Of a stretch of DNA of 55,509 nucleotides, positions 8,519 through 24,168 are shown one piece after another (within the stretch, counting starts at the first letter, position 1; every line of letters begins with the position of its first letter). The position numbers were made by a program, and so were the translations under genes. The notes under the pieces were generated by a model. The model was not told where the DNA came from, ran no database searches, and was given only the letters and a program-made list of their open reading frames with translations. The DNA lies in assembly GCA_902805545.1 (NCBI GenBank), contig CADCTD010000094.1, forward strand, positions 1 through 55,509, written 5' to 3'. Source of the DNA: an uncultured Craurococcus sp. GTDB taxonomy: Bacteria > Pseudomonadota > Alphaproteobacteria > Acetobacterales > Acetobacteraceae.

Positions 8519-9209
8519 GCGCGGCGCACCTCCAGGGCCTGGGAGATGTAGAAGCCGGCGGAGACGCGCCGCGTGCGGCCAGGGCCCCAGCCGGGGAGGC
8601 CGGCGGCGACCAGCCGCGCGAGGCGGCGCTCCGCGACGGGCTCGATGGCGGGCGAGCGGTCGCCGCGGGGAAAGAATTGGCCGATGGCGTGCATGGTCGC
8701 CAGCAACGGGGTGCGCGGGGCGAAGGTGATGAGCATCGAGTGCCGGGTCCGGGCGGCGAGACCGGCGAGGACGGCGACGACATCGGGCGCCTTGTAGTGG
8801 ATCAGGCTGTCCATGGCGACGACGTGGTCGAACTCGCCGAGCGCCGGGTCCTGCATGTCGCCGGTGCGGAAATCGACATGGCCGGCGCCGTAATCGCCGG
8901 CGGCACGCTCGGCGGCGAGCGCCACGAGGGTCGGCGAGAGGTCGATGGCGATGACATGGGCGCCGCGCCGCGCCGCCTCGACCGCCAGCGCCCCGGTGCC
9001 GCAGCCGGCATCGAGCAGGCGGCGGCCGGTGAGGTCATCCGGCAGGCAGGAGAGGAGCGTGCGGCGCATCTCGTCGCGGCCGGCGCGGACGGTCGCGCGG
9101 ACGCGGCCGACGGGCGCGGTCGAGGTGAGGCGCTTCCAGGCCTCGACCGCGGTGCGGTCGAAATAGGTCTCGAGCTCGCCGCGGCGGGCGGTGTAGGTGC
9201 TGCTCGGCA

Positions 9210-9210
<1 letters not shown>
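8515..9210 (-). CDS. bchM: Mg-protoporphyrin IX O-methyltransferase
   Basis: SAM-dependent methyltransferase that esterifies the C13 propionate of Mg-protoporphyrin IX, giving the substrate of AcsF. The 231-aa product has the YFDRTAVEAWKRL opening, the SAM motif LLDAGCGTGAL (residues 65-75), IDLSP and a C-terminal block ISQALEVRR. The ATG at 9210 overlaps the bchL stop (TGATG), and the stop overlaps lhaA. A larger frame running upstream is a shadow of bchL. Confidence 0.96.
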
Positions 9211-13697
<4,487 letters not shown>

Positions 13698-13726
<29 letters not shown>

Positions 13727-15209
13727 AGAGCGCCTCGATGGTGATCGTGCCGATACCGCGTTCGGTGGCGTAGCGCTCCGTGTTCCTGCGGGCCTTGCCG
13801 CGGACGAAGAAGGGGATCTTGCCGAGCTCCCGCTCGGCCTCGGCGCTCCAGCTCAGCGTCGCCGGGACGGCGGGCGCCGAGGCGGCGGCGGTGCCGAGAT
13901 GCGAGGGGGCGGAATCCGCGTGGAACTCGAAATCCTCGCGGAACATGCCGAGCAGGTGCTCCTCGAGGCCCATCATCAGCGGATGGACCCAGGTGTCGAA
14001 GAGGACGTTGGCGCCCTCGAAGCCCATCTGCGGCGAGTAGCGCGCCGGGTAGTCCTGCACATGGACGGGCGCGGAGATGACGGCGCAGGGGACGCCGAGG
14101 CGCTTGGCCGTGTGGCGCTCCATCTGGGTGCCGAGGATCAGCTCCGGCTGGGCGGCCTGGATGGCGGCCTCGACGGCGAGGTAGTCGTCGGAGATCGTCG
14201 CCTCGATGCCATGCGCGCGGGCAGCCTCGCGCAGCTCGCGGGCATATTCGCGGGTGTAGCTGCCGAGGCCGACCAGGGTGAAGCCGAGCTCCTCGGTCGC
14301 CACGCGGGCGGCGGCGAGGGCGTGGGTCGCATCGCCGAAGACGAAGACGCGCTTTCCGGTGAGGTAGTTCGAGTCGACCGAGCGGGAATACCAGGCGGAG
14401 CGCGCCGTCTCGGCATCAAGGATCGGCGCCGGGTCGAGGCCGGCGAGGCCGGCGACCTCGGCGATGAACTCGCGGGTGGCATTGAGGCCGATCGGGATGG
14501 TCTTCGTCGCCGGCTGCGCATGGGTGCGGGTAAGCCAGGCGGCGGCGGGGGCGGCGATCTCCGGGTAGAGCACGACGTTGAAATCGGCCTCGCCGAGGCG
14601 GACGAGATCGGCCGGCGTCGCGCCGAGCGGGGCGGTGACGTTGATCGTGATGCCCATGCGCGTCAGCAGGCCGGAGATCTCGCGGACGTCGTCGCGGTGG
14701 CGGAAGCCGAGGGCGGTCGGGCCGAGGATGTTGCAGCTCGGCGCGCGGCCCGCGGGGCGGGGCGCGGGCGGAGCGCAGAGGCCGCGGACCAGGCGGTAGA
14801 AGGTCTCGGCGGCGCCCCAATTCTCCTTCTTCTGGTAGCTCGGCAGCTCCAGCGCGATGACGGGGACCGGCAGGTCGAGCGCGCGGGCGAGGCCGCCCGG
14901 GTCGTCCTGGATCAGCTCCGCGGTGCAGGAGGCGCCGACGATCATCGCCTGGGGCTGGTGGCGGCGGAAGGCGTCGCGGGCAGCGGACTTGAACAGCTCG
15001 GCGGTGTCGCCGCCGAGGTCGCGCGCCTGGAAGGTGGTGTAGGTGACGGGCGGGCGGGCGCCGCGCCGCTCGATCATGGTGAAGAGCAGGTCGGCATAGG
15101 TGTCGCCCTGCGGCGCGTGCAGCACGTAGTGCAGGCCCTGCATGCCGGTGGCGACGCGCATCGCGCCGATATGCGGGGGGCCTTCATAGGTCCAGACGGC
15201 GAGCTGCAT
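13698..15209 (-). CDS. bchB: Light-independent protochlorophyllide reductase subunit B
   Basis: NifK-like subunit of the BchN-BchB heterotetramer that reduces ring D of protochlorophyllide. The 503-aa product begins [20 protein letters not shown], retains Asp36 (in QGDTYAD), the unusual aspartate ligand of the NB [4Fe-4S] cluster, and has the [16 protein letters not shown] block. The C-terminal [20 protein letters not shown] is the substrate-contacting helical domain. It begins just after bchN (4-nt spacer) and overlaps bchH. Confidence 0.97.
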
Positions 15210-15213
15210 GGCG

Positions 15214-17072
<1,859 letters not shown>

Positions 17073-17248
17073 TGCTTGACAACCCTCTGCACCGAAGGCC
17101 CGCTGAAGAACCGGCCGAGGGCGATTGGCGCGGGCTGCGACGTATTTTGGTGAAAAATACTGCGCCGCTTTTGCTATTCGCCTTAGGCCGGAGCCCTCCC
17201 GTAGCGTGACGATCTCTGAGGGGAAGGCTAGGGCTGCGTCCTTCGAGG

Positions 17249-17282
17249 TGTCAAGCACGATTGACGTAAAGACAGATTGACA
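17249..17282. promoter_or_regulatory. Composite double PpsR/CrtJ-like operator upstream of aerR
   Basis: Two overlapping near-consensus sites read TGT-N12-ACGT-N12-ACA: 17249-17266 is TGT-N12-ACG and 17265-17282 is CGT-N12-ACA, sharing two bases. The right site also contains a TTGACA hexamer (17277-17282) with a weak GATAAA 18 bp downstream (17301-17306), a possible promoter for aerR that a bound repressor would cover. The pair lies 45-78 bp upstream of the aerR ATG and faces the bchF site about 170 bp away. Confidence 0.55.
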
Positions 17283-17326
17283 GCAATCCGAAGCCGGGTC
17301 GATAAATCCCAGGCGGGAGACAAACA

Positions 17327-18193
17327 ATGGCCGCCATGGGACGACCCTCCGGCTCCAGCCGGAACCTGGCTCAGGCTCTGGCGGAAGCCGGTCCTGAGCC
17401 GACGACCGCCCTCCTGGCGCCCGGCCGGCCCGGGCACTCTCCGCGCTTCGGCAATGCGCTGGCGGCCGAGGTCATCCCGAGGCTCCGCCTCGCCCATGCT
17501 CCCGGGACGCCGGGCCTTGCCCTTGCCGCGACCGGGCCCGTGGATGCGTTGGCCTCGATGCTGCTCCGGCATGACGGCGCGTCCGCCGCCGCCTATGTCG
17601 ATGCGCTGCACCGCAGCGGGGTCCAGGCGGAGGATATCTGCCTCGACCTGCTGGCGCCGGTGGCGCGGCTGCTCGGCCATTGGTGGGCCGAGGATGTCTG
17701 CGACTTCGCCACCGTGACGCTCGGCGTGCTGCATCTCCGGCGGATCCGCGAGGCGATGGTGCCGCAGCTGTTGCACGGCGCGCCATCGCTCCGGCCGGGC
17801 GCGCCGAGCATCCTGCTGGCGCCGGCACCGGGCGAGCAGCATGTCTTCGGCCTTGAGATGGTGGCGGATTTCTTCCGCCGCGCCGGCTGGCAGGCCATGG
17901 TCGTGCCCGCGCGCAGCATCGCCGACCTCACCGCCCTGCTGCGGCGGGAGCATGTCGACATTCTCGGCCTCACCTCGGGTGCGATGGAGCGGATGGACAT
18001 GGTGGCAGCGACGATCCGCAAGACGCGGCAGGCCGCGCGGAACCGCAACATGGGAGTGATGGTGGGCGGGCCCGCCTTCAGCCTCAGCCCCGGGCATGCG
18101 CCGCTGGTCGGCGCCGATGCGATGGCCGCCGATGCCAAGGCGGCGCCGGCCCAGGCTGCGCGGGTCATGCGCTTGTTGGCCCAACGTGGCTGA
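17327..18193 (+). CDS. aerR: Cobalamin-binding antirepressor of the AerR/PpaA family
   Basis: AerR/PpaA proteins bind B12 and modulate PpsR/CrtJ in response to light and redox. The 288-aa product has a helical B12-cap region with LGHWWAEDVCDFATVTLG (about 116-133) and a Rossmann-like B12 domain with E170-Q171-H172-V-F-G, an ExHxxG version of the base-off DxHxxG motif; H172 should be the lower axial ligand. The segment MVGGPAF near 245 is typical of the nucleotide-loop pocket. It sits directly upstream of ppsR, as in other purple bacteria, and has a GGGAG ribosome site before the ATG. Confidence 0.9.
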   Translation: MAAMGRPSGSSRNLAQALAEAGPEPTTALLAPGRPGHSPRFGNALAAEVIPRLRLAHAPGTPGLALAATGPVDALASMLLRHDGASAAAYVDALHRSGVQAEDICLDLLAPVARLLGHWWAEDVCDFATVTLGVLHLRRIREAMVPQLLHGAPSLRPGAPSILLAPAPGEQHVFGLEMVADFFRRAGWQAMVVPARSIADLTALLRREHVDILGLTSGAMERMDMVAATIRKTRQAARNRNMGVMVGGPAFSLSPGHAPLVGADAMAADAKAAPAQAARVMRLLAQRG

Positions 18194-18256
18194 CTCGAGG
18201 CCCCGCCAGGATTCCAGGGAGGACGCGTCCTCTATCGATGAAGGAATCCCCCGCCC

Positions 18257-19687
18257 GTGAAGGCGTTCAAGGCTCCGAAGACATCGCTGGGCAATCTCGA
18301 TGCGGAAGCCGCCGCGATCCTGATCACCGCCGCGGCGGATATCGCCCTCATCATCGATGAGCGCGGCGTGATCCGGGATGTCGCCTTCAACAGCGAGGAC
18401 CTGGCCGCCGAGATGGAGGGCGAGGAGAGCTGGCTCGGGCGGCGCTGGGTCGACACCGTCGCCGAGGACAGCCGGCCGAAGGTCGAGGCCATGCTGAAGG
18501 ATGTCGCCGACCGCGCCCTGCCGCGCTGGCGGCACATCAACCAGGGCATGGAGCGGGACGGGTCCGTGCCGATCCTGTTCTCGACGGTGCGGGTCGGCGA
18601 GGGCGGGCGCGTCGTCGCCTTCGGGCGCGACCTGCGGCCGCTCTCCGTGCTGCAGCAGCGGCTGGTCGAGGCGCAGCAGTCGATCGACCGGGACTATGCG
18701 CGGCTGCGCCATGCCGAGACGCGCTACCGCATGCTGTTCCAGCTCTGGACGGAGCCCGTGCTGATCCTCGATGCGGCGACGCTCGCCGTGCTCGAGGCGA
18801 ACCGCGCGGCGGACCTGCTGCTCGGGCGCGGCGGCAAGCGCGGAGCGGTGCGGGTCTTCCTCGACATCTTCACCGAAGGCGTGCGGGAGCGGATCCAGCT
18901 CGTGCTCGCGGGGATGCGGGCGACGGGGCGCGCCGAGGACGTGCAGGCGGTGCTGCAGGAGGATGGGCGGGAGGTGCTGGTCTCCGCCACCCCCTTCCGG
19001 CAGGAGAATGCGAGCCTCGTCCTGGTGCGGCTGACCTATCCGCAGGGCGAGGCGGGGGCGGTGCTGCTGCCGCGCGCCAAATCGAAGATGCTGCGGCTAA
19101 TCGAGAGCGTGCCGGATGCCTTCGTCGTCACCGAGCACGACGGGCGCATCGTCACCGCCAATGCCGCCTTCGTCGAGATGGCGCAGCTCGGCGCCGAGGA
19201 GCGGGCGGTGGGGCAGCCGCTGGAGCGCTGGCTCGGCCAGCCCGGCGTCGAGATGGAGGTGCTGACCGCCAACCTGCGGCAGCGCGGGCCGGTGCGGCTC
19301 TTCGCCACGACGCTGCGCGGCGAGTATGGCGCGACGCTGGACGTCGAGATCTCCGCCGTCTCGGTGATGAACGGCGTGGGGCCCTGCTTCGGCTTCGCCA
19401 TCCGCGACATCGGCACGCGCGTCGCGCCGGCCTCCCGGGCCGCGGGGCGGGCGCCGCGCTCCGTCGAGCAGCTCACCGAGCTGATCGGGCAGGTGCCGCT
19501 GAAGGACCTGGTGCGCGAGGCGACCGACGTGATCGAGCGGCTCTGCATCGAGGCGGCGCTGGAGCTGACGGGCGACAACCGCGCCTCGGCCGCCGAGATG
19601 CTCGGGCTCAGCCGGCAGAGCCTCTACGTGAAGCTACGGCGCTACGGGCTCGGCGACCTGCCGGCCGAGAATGGCGAGATGGGATGA
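18257..19687 (+). CDS. ppsR: Transcriptional regulator PpsR/CrtJ
   Basis: Redox-sensing repressor of photosynthesis genes. The 476-aa product (GTG start) has an N-terminal PAS-like domain (AADIALIIDERGVIRDVAF), a Q-linker with coiled-coil (QQRLVEAQQSIDRDYARL), two further PAS domains (about 157-240 and 276-395), and a C-terminal Fis-type HTH with LTGDNRASAAEMLGLSRQS. Only two cysteines are present: C377 in the last PAS and C430 in RLCIEAAL, which corresponds in position to the HTH cysteine of CrtJ. No cysteine is found near residue 250, where R. capsulatus CrtJ and R. sphaeroides PpsR have the partner thiol. Confidence 0.94.
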   Translation: MKAFKAPKTSLGNLDAEAAAILITAAADIALIIDERGVIRDVAFNSEDLAAEMEGEESWLGRRWVDTVAEDSRPKVEAMLKDVADRALPRWRHINQGMERDGSVPILFSTVRVGEGGRVVAFGRDLRPLSVLQQRLVEAQQSIDRDYARLRHAETRYRMLFQLWTEPVLILDAATLAVLEANRAADLLLGRGGKRGAVRVFLDIFTEGVRERIQLVLAGMRATGRAEDVQAVLQEDGREVLVSATPFRQENASLVLVRLTYPQGEAGAVLLPRAKSKMLRLIESVPDAFVVTEHDGRIVTANAAFVEMAQLGAEERAVGQPLERWLGQPGVEMEVLTANLRQRGPVRLFATTLRGEYGATLDVEISAVSVMNGVGPCFGFAIRDIGTRVAPASRAAGRAPRSVEQLTELIGQVPLKDLVREATDVIERLCIEAALELTGDNRASAAEMLGLSRQSLYVKLRRYGLGDLPAENGEMG

Positions 19688-19691
19688 CCGC

Positions 19692-20591
19692 ATGAGCGAC
19701 CGCGCCCTCCGCCTCGACCCGGCCGCCTGCCTCGAGCTGCTGAAGCCGATCACCTGGTTCGCGCCGATGTGGGCCTTCTCCTGCGGCGTGATCTCCTCGG
19801 GCGTCGGCGGCGCGGGGCGGTGGCATGTGATCGCGGCGGGGCTGCTGCTGACCGGGCCGCTGGTCTGCGGCACGAGCCAGGCGATCAACGACTGGTTCGA
19901 CCGGCATGTGGATGCGATCAACGAGCCGGGGCGGCCGATCCCCTCCGGGCGCATCCCGGGGCGGTGGGGGCTTTACATCGCCATCGGCTGGACGCTCGTC
20001 TCGCTCGTCGTGGCGACGGTGCTCGGGCCCTGGGGCTTCGCGGCGACGGTGCTGGGGCTGGCGCTGGCCTGGGCCTATAGCGCGCCGCCGCTGCGGCTGA
20101 AGACGAATGGCTGGTGGGGCAACGCCGCTTGCGGCGCCTGCTACGAGGGCCTGCCCTGGATCACCGGGGCGGCGGTGCTGGGGGCGGTGGCGCCGGATGG
20201 GCGCGTGCTCGCCATCGCCGCGCTCTACAGCATCGGCGCGCATGGGATCATGACGCTGAACGACTTCAAGTCGGTCGAGGGCGATGCGCGCATGGGCGTC
20301 GGCTCCCTCCCCGTGAAGCTCGGCGTGGAGCGGGCGGCGCAGCTGGCCTGCGTGGTGATGGCGGTGCCGCAGGTCGTCGTCGTGGCGCTGCTGCTGGCCT
20401 GGGGCAGCGTCTGGCAGGCAGGCGCCATCGGCCTGCTGCTCGCGGTGCAGCTCTGGCTGATGCAGAAGCTGCTGGCCGATCCGCGCGGCAAGGCGCCCTG
20501 GTACAACGGGACGGGCACGACGCTCTACGTGCTCGGGATGCTGTTCGCCGCCTTCGCAATCAGGGCTCCCCTGGGGCCGGTGCTGCCATGA
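19692..20591 (+). CDS. bchG: Bacteriochlorophyll synthase
   Basis: UbiA-family prenyltransferase that esterifies bacteriochlorophyllide a with geranylgeranyl or phytyl diphosphate in the membrane. The 299-aa product has the N-terminal LELLKPITWFAPMWAF, the diphosphate/Mg site NDWFDRHVD (66-74) followed by INEPGRPIPSGR, and the second aspartate loop YSIGAHGIMTLNDFKS. Start ATG 19692 lies 4 nt after the ppsR stop, so regulator and pigment genes are probably co-transcribed. The stop overlaps the next gene (ATGA). Confidence 0.96.
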   Translation: MSDRALRLDPAACLELLKPITWFAPMWAFSCGVISSGVGGAGRWHVIAAGLLLTGPLVCGTSQAINDWFDRHVDAINEPGRPIPSGRIPGRWGLYIAIGWTLVSLVVATVLGPWGFAATVLGLALAWAYSAPPLRLKTNGWWGNAACGACYEGLPWITGAAVLGAVAPDGRVLAIAALYSIGAHGIMTLNDFKSVEGDARMGVGSLPVKLGVERAAQLACVVMAVPQVVVVALLLAWGSVWQAGAIGLLLAVQLWLMQKLLADPRGKAPWYNGTGTTLYVLGMLFAAFAIRAPLGPVLP

Positions 20592-21883
20592 TCGGCTGGC
20601 TCGGCATCCTGCGCCTCGGGCTGGTGCAGACGGCGCTCGGGGCGATCGTCGTGCTGACGACCTCGGCGATCAACCGGGTGATGGTGGTGGAGCTCGGCCT
20701 GCCGGCGACCATCCCCGGCCTGCTGGTCGCGCTGCACTACGCGGTGCAGCTGATGCGGCCGGCGATGGGCTATGGCTCGGATGCCGGGGGTAGGCGGACG
20801 CCCTGGATCGTCGGCGGCGTCGCGGTGCTGGCGCTCGGCGGCATCGGCGCGGCGCTGGCGACGGGGCTGATGGCGGAGTGGCGGGTGGCCGGGCTGGCGC
20901 TGGCGGCTCTGTCCTTCGTGATGATCGGGCTCGGCGTCGGGGCGGCGGGGACCTCCCTGCTGGCGCTGCTCGCCACGCGGGTGGCGCCGGCGCGGCGGGC
21001 GCCGGCGGCGACCATCGTCTGGCTGATGATGATCTTCGGCTTCATCGTGACGACGGCGGTGGCGGGGCGGTTCCTCGACCCCTTCTCGCCCGCGCGGCTG
21101 CTGGCGGTGGCGGCGGTGGTCTCGGGCCTCGCCATGCTGGTGACGCTGCTGGCGGTCTGGGGGATGGAGCCGGCCGGGCCGCGCGCCGCCCCGGCGACGG
21201 CGCCGCGGGGCGGCTTCCGGGCGGCGCTCGCGGAAATCTGGGACGAACGCCAGGCGCGGCAGTTCACCGTCTTCGTCTTCGTCTCCATGCTGGCCTACAG
21301 CGCGCAGGACCTGATCCTCGAGCCCTTCGGCGGCGTCGTCTTCGGCCTCTCGCTCGGGGAGACGACGAAGCTCGCCTCGCTGCAGCATGGCGGCGTCTTC
21401 GGCGGGATGATCCTGGTGGCGCTGCTCGGCGGGCGGTACGGCTCGCTGAAGGCCTGGACGGTGGCGGGATGTGCCGCCTCGGCGGTGGCGCTCTTCGCGC
21501 TGGCCGGGGCGGGCGCGGTCGGGCCGGGCTGGCCGCTGGGGGCGAGCTACGTGGCGCTCGGCGCGGCGAACGGCGCCTTCGCCGCGGCCGCCATCGCCAC
21601 GATGATGCAGCTCGCCGGCCAGGGGCGCGGCGGGCGCGAGGGGATGCGCATGGGCCTCTGGGGCGCGGCGCAGGCCATCGCCTTCGGGCTCGGCGGGCTG
21701 GCGGGTGCCGGGGCGAGCGACCTGGCGCGGAGCCTCATCGCCTCCGCGCCTGCCGCCTATGGCGCGGTCTTCATCGGCGAGGGGATGTTGTTCCTCGCAT
21801 CGGGGCTGCTAGCGGCGCGGATAGGCCGCGCGGCGGCACCGAGGATTCGCATGGGCGGCCTTGCCGCCTCGCGCAACGGATAA
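20588..21883 (+). CDS. PucC-family bacteriochlorophyll-delivery/transport protein (Bch2-like)
   Basis: A 431-aa, roughly twelve-span MFS-like protein of the PucC/LhaA/Bch2 family, located between bchG and bchP where the gene called bch2 or orf428 lies in Rhodobacter. It has LGLVQTALGAIVVLTTSAIN, the MVVELGLPATIPG stretch, GYGSDAGGRRTPWIVGG and AYSAQDLILEPFGGVVFG, which parallel LhaA at 7106-8518. Membership of the family is clear; the precise pigment-handling role is inferred. ATG 20588 overlaps the bchG stop. Confidence 0.9.
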   Translation: MIGWLGILRLGLVQTALGAIVVLTTSAINRVMVVELGLPATIPGLLVALHYAVQLMRPAMGYGSDAGGRRTPWIVGGVAVLALGGIGAALATGLMAEWRVAGLALAALSFVMIGLGVGAAGTSLLALLATRVAPARRAPAATIVWLMMIFGFIVTTAVAGRFLDPFSPARLLAVAAVVSGLAMLVTLLAVWGMEPAGPRAAPATAPRGGFRAALAEIWDERQARQFTVFVFVSMLAYSAQDLILEPFGGVVFGLSLGETTKLASLQHGGVFGGMILVALLGGRYGSLKAWTVAGCAASAVALFALAGAGAVGPGWPLGASYVALGAANGAFAAAAIATMMQLAGQGRGGREGMRMGLWGAAQAIAFGLGGLAGAGASDLARSLIASAPAAYGAVFIGEGMLFLASGLLAARIGRAAAPRIRMGGLAASRNG

Positions 21884-21899
21884 GGGGGAGGGAAAGACC

Positions 21900-23087
21900 A
21901 TGACCGATGCGGCGGGGTGCTACGATGTCGTCGTGGTCGGCGGCGGGCCGTCCGGGGCGACGGCGGCGGATGACCTGGCGCGGGCCGGGCGGCGCGTGCT
22001 GCTGCTCGACAAGGCAGGGCGGATCAAGCCCTGCGGCGGCGCCATCCCGCCGCGGCTGGTGCGCGACTTCGACATCCCCGACCGCATCATCGTGGCGCGG
22101 GTGAACGCGGCGCGGATGATCGCGCCCTCCTCGCGCGAGGTCGACATGCCGATCGATGGCGGCTTCGTCGGCATGGTGGACCGCGAGCATTTCGACGAGT
22201 TCCTGCGGGAGCGCTCGGCGGAGCACGGGGCGGAGCGGGCCACCGGCAGCTTCGAGCGGATCGAGCACGAGGCGGGCGGGACGGTCGTCGTCTATGTCGG
22301 GAAGGATGGCGCCGAGGCGCGCGTCCGGACGCGGCTGGTGATCGGCGCCGACGGGGCGAAGAGCAAGGTCGCCAAGCAGGAGGTGCCGGCGGCAGCCAAG
22401 GTGCCCTGCGTCTTCGCCTACCACGAGATCGTCGAGTCGCCGGCCGACGGCACGGGCAAGTTCGACGCCAAGCGCTGCGACGTCTTCTACCAGGGCCAGC
22501 ATTCGCCCGACTTCTATTCATGGATCTTCCCGCATGGGGAGACGACCAGCATCGGCACCGGCTCGGCCCATAAGGGCTTCTCGCTGCGCGGCTCGGTCGG
22601 CGCGCTGCGGCAGGCGACGGGGCTCGCGGAGTCGCGGACGATCCGGCGCGAGGGCGCGCCGATCCCGATGAAGCCTGCGAAGCGCTGGGACAATGGGCGG
22701 GACGTGGTGCTGGCCGGCGATGCGGCGGGCGTCGTCGCGCCGGCCTCGGGCGAGGGCATCTACTACGCCATGCTCGGCGGGCGTCTGGCGGCGGAGGCGG
22801 CCGAGGCCTGCCTCGCCACCGGCAATGCGCGGGCGCTCGGCCTCGCGCGCAAGCGCTTCATGAAGGCGCATGGCCGGGTCTTCTGGATCCTCGGGATCAT
22901 GCAGTACTTCTGGTACTCCTCCGACAAGCGGCGGGAGAAGTTCGTCGCCATCTGCGAGGACAAGGATGTCCAGCGGCTGACCTGGGAATCCTACATGAAC
23001 AAGGAGCTGGTGCGGCGCGACCCGATGGCGCATGTCCGCATCTTCTTCAAGGATCTCGCCCATCTCTTCGGCTTTGCCCGCGCCTGA
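21900..23087 (+). CDS. bchP: Geranylgeranyl diphosphate/bacteriochlorophyllide reductase
   Basis: FAD-dependent reductase that saturates the geranylgeranyl tail to phytyl. The 395-aa product has the Rossmann GGGPSGATAADDLARAG (residues 14-30), KPCGGAIPPRLVRDF near 42, the FAD-binding GDAAGVVAPASGEGI near 265, and the C-terminal block MQYFWYSSDKRREKFV. The ATG at 21900 has a GGGGGAGGG ribosome site just upstream. It is followed after 16 nt by hemC rather than by idi, the gene often found here in Rhodobacter-type clusters. Confidence 0.96.
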   Translation: MTDAAGCYDVVVVGGGPSGATAADDLARAGRRVLLLDKAGRIKPCGGAIPPRLVRDFDIPDRIIVARVNAARMIAPSSREVDMPIDGGFVGMVDREHFDEFLRERSAEHGAERATGSFERIEHEAGGTVVVYVGKDGAEARVRTRLVIGADGAKSKVAKQEVPAAAKVPCVFAYHEIVESPADGTGKFDAKRCDVFYQGQHSPDFYSWIFPHGETTSIGTGSAHKGFSLRGSVGALRQATGLAESRTIRREGAPIPMKPAKRWDNGRDVVLAGDAAGVVAPASGEGIYYAMLGGRLAAEAAEACLATGNARALGLARKRFMKAHGRVFWILGIMQYFWYSSDKRREKFVAICEDKDVQRLTWESYMNKELVRRDPMAHVRIFFKDLAHLFGFARA

Positions 23088-23103
23088 CACGGAGTGCCCT
23101 GAT

Positions 23104-24105
23104 ATGAGCCGACTGCACTCCCTCGACGCCCCGACCGCGCCGCGCCATGCCCGCGGCCAGACCCTGCCGCTGAAAGTGGGCACGCGCGGCTCGCCGCTCG
23201 CGCTCTGGCAGACGCGGCACTTCCTCTCGATCATCAGCGGCTTCTGCCCGGTGCTGCGGAATGCGAATGCCTTCGAGGAGCACGTCATCAGCACCGAGGG
23301 CGACCGGGTGCAGGACAAGCGCCTGGCGGATATCGGCGGCAAGGGGCTCTTCGCCAAGGAGATCCACGAGGCGCTGCTGGATGGGCAGGTGGACTTCGCG
23401 GTCCACAGCCTGAAGGACCTCGAGACGGAGCTGCCGCCGGGCATCGTGCTGGCCTGCCTGCTGAAGCGGGAGGATCCGCGCGACGCGATCATCCTCGGGC
23501 CCGTTTGCGGGGCGCCGGACCGGCGCGACCCGCTGGCCTGCATTCCGCACGGGGCGCTGATCGGCACGGCCTCCGTCCGCCGCCAGTCGCAGATCCTGGC
23601 GATGCGGCCGGACCTGCGCTGCGAGATCATCCGCGGCAACGTGCAGACGCGGCTGGGGCGGGTGCGCAACGGGGATTTCGCCGCCTCCTTCCTGGCGCTC
23701 GCCGGGCTGAAGCGGATGGGCCTCGAGCGCGAGGCGGGCGTGGTGCTCGATGCCGGCGCGGTGGTGCCGGCGGCGGGCCAGGGCATCGTCGGCGTGACGG
23801 TGCGGGCGCGCGACGTGGAGCTGCACGAGCTGCTCTCCGCCATCGAGGACCGCGAGGCGCGGATCGTCGCCACGGCGGAGCGGGCGCTGCTCGGCGCGCT
23901 CGACGGCTCCTGCCGGACGCCGATCGGGGCCTATGCCCAGCTGCGGGACGACGGGACCGTGCACCTGACGGGCCTCATCGCCCGGCCGGATGGCAGCTAC
24001 CTGCTGCGGCATTCGGCGGAGGGCCCGGCGATGGAGGCGGAGCGGCTCGGCCGGACGCTCGGCGACCGGCTGCGGCGGGAGGCGCCGGCGGATATCCTCG
24101 CCTGA
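23104..24105 (+). CDS. hemC: Hydroxymethylbilane synthase (porphobilinogen deaminase)
   Basis: Polymerises four porphobilinogen molecules into hydroxymethylbilane. The 333-aa product contains VGTRGSPLALWQTR, DKRLADIGGKGLFAKEI, AVHSLKDLET, GTASVRRQSQIL, RGNVQTRLGR and the dipyrromethane-cofactor cysteine in DGSCRTPIGAY (about residue 270). Every catalytic block is intact. Its position right after bchP ties an upper tetrapyrrole-pathway enzyme to the photosynthesis operon, as hemA is on the other arm. The ATG at 23104 leaves a 16-nt spacer; an in-frame extension upstream reads into bchP and is rejected. Confidence 0.95.
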   Translation: MSRLHSLDAPTAPRHARGQTLPLKVGTRGSPLALWQTRHFLSIISGFCPVLRNANAFEEHVISTEGDRVQDKRLADIGGKGLFAKEIHEALLDGQVDFAVHSLKDLETELPPGIVLACLLKREDPRDAIILGPVCGAPDRRDPLACIPHGALIGTASVRRQSQILAMRPDLRCEIIRGNVQTRLGRVRNGDFAASFLALAGLKRMGLEREAGVVLDAGAVVPAAGQGIVGVTVRARDVELHELLSAIEDREARIVATAERALLGALDGSCRTPIGAYAQLRDDGTVHLTGLIARPDGSYLLRHSAEGPAMEAERLGRTLGDRLRREAPADILA

Positions 24106-24130
24106 GGTCGCTTGACGGATCGGCTCCGCA

Positions 24131-24152
24131 CCGGAAGGCTGCGCTCTTCCGG
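24131..24152 (+). terminator. Hairpin after hemC
   Basis: A perfect 7-bp inverted repeat CCGGAAG / CTTCCGG with an 8-nt loop lies 25 nt after hemC and ends just before the ribosome site of the next gene. No T-run follows. It marks the likely end of the photosynthesis operon. Confidence 0.45.
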
Positions 24153-24168
24153 CTGAAGGAGCCTTCGC

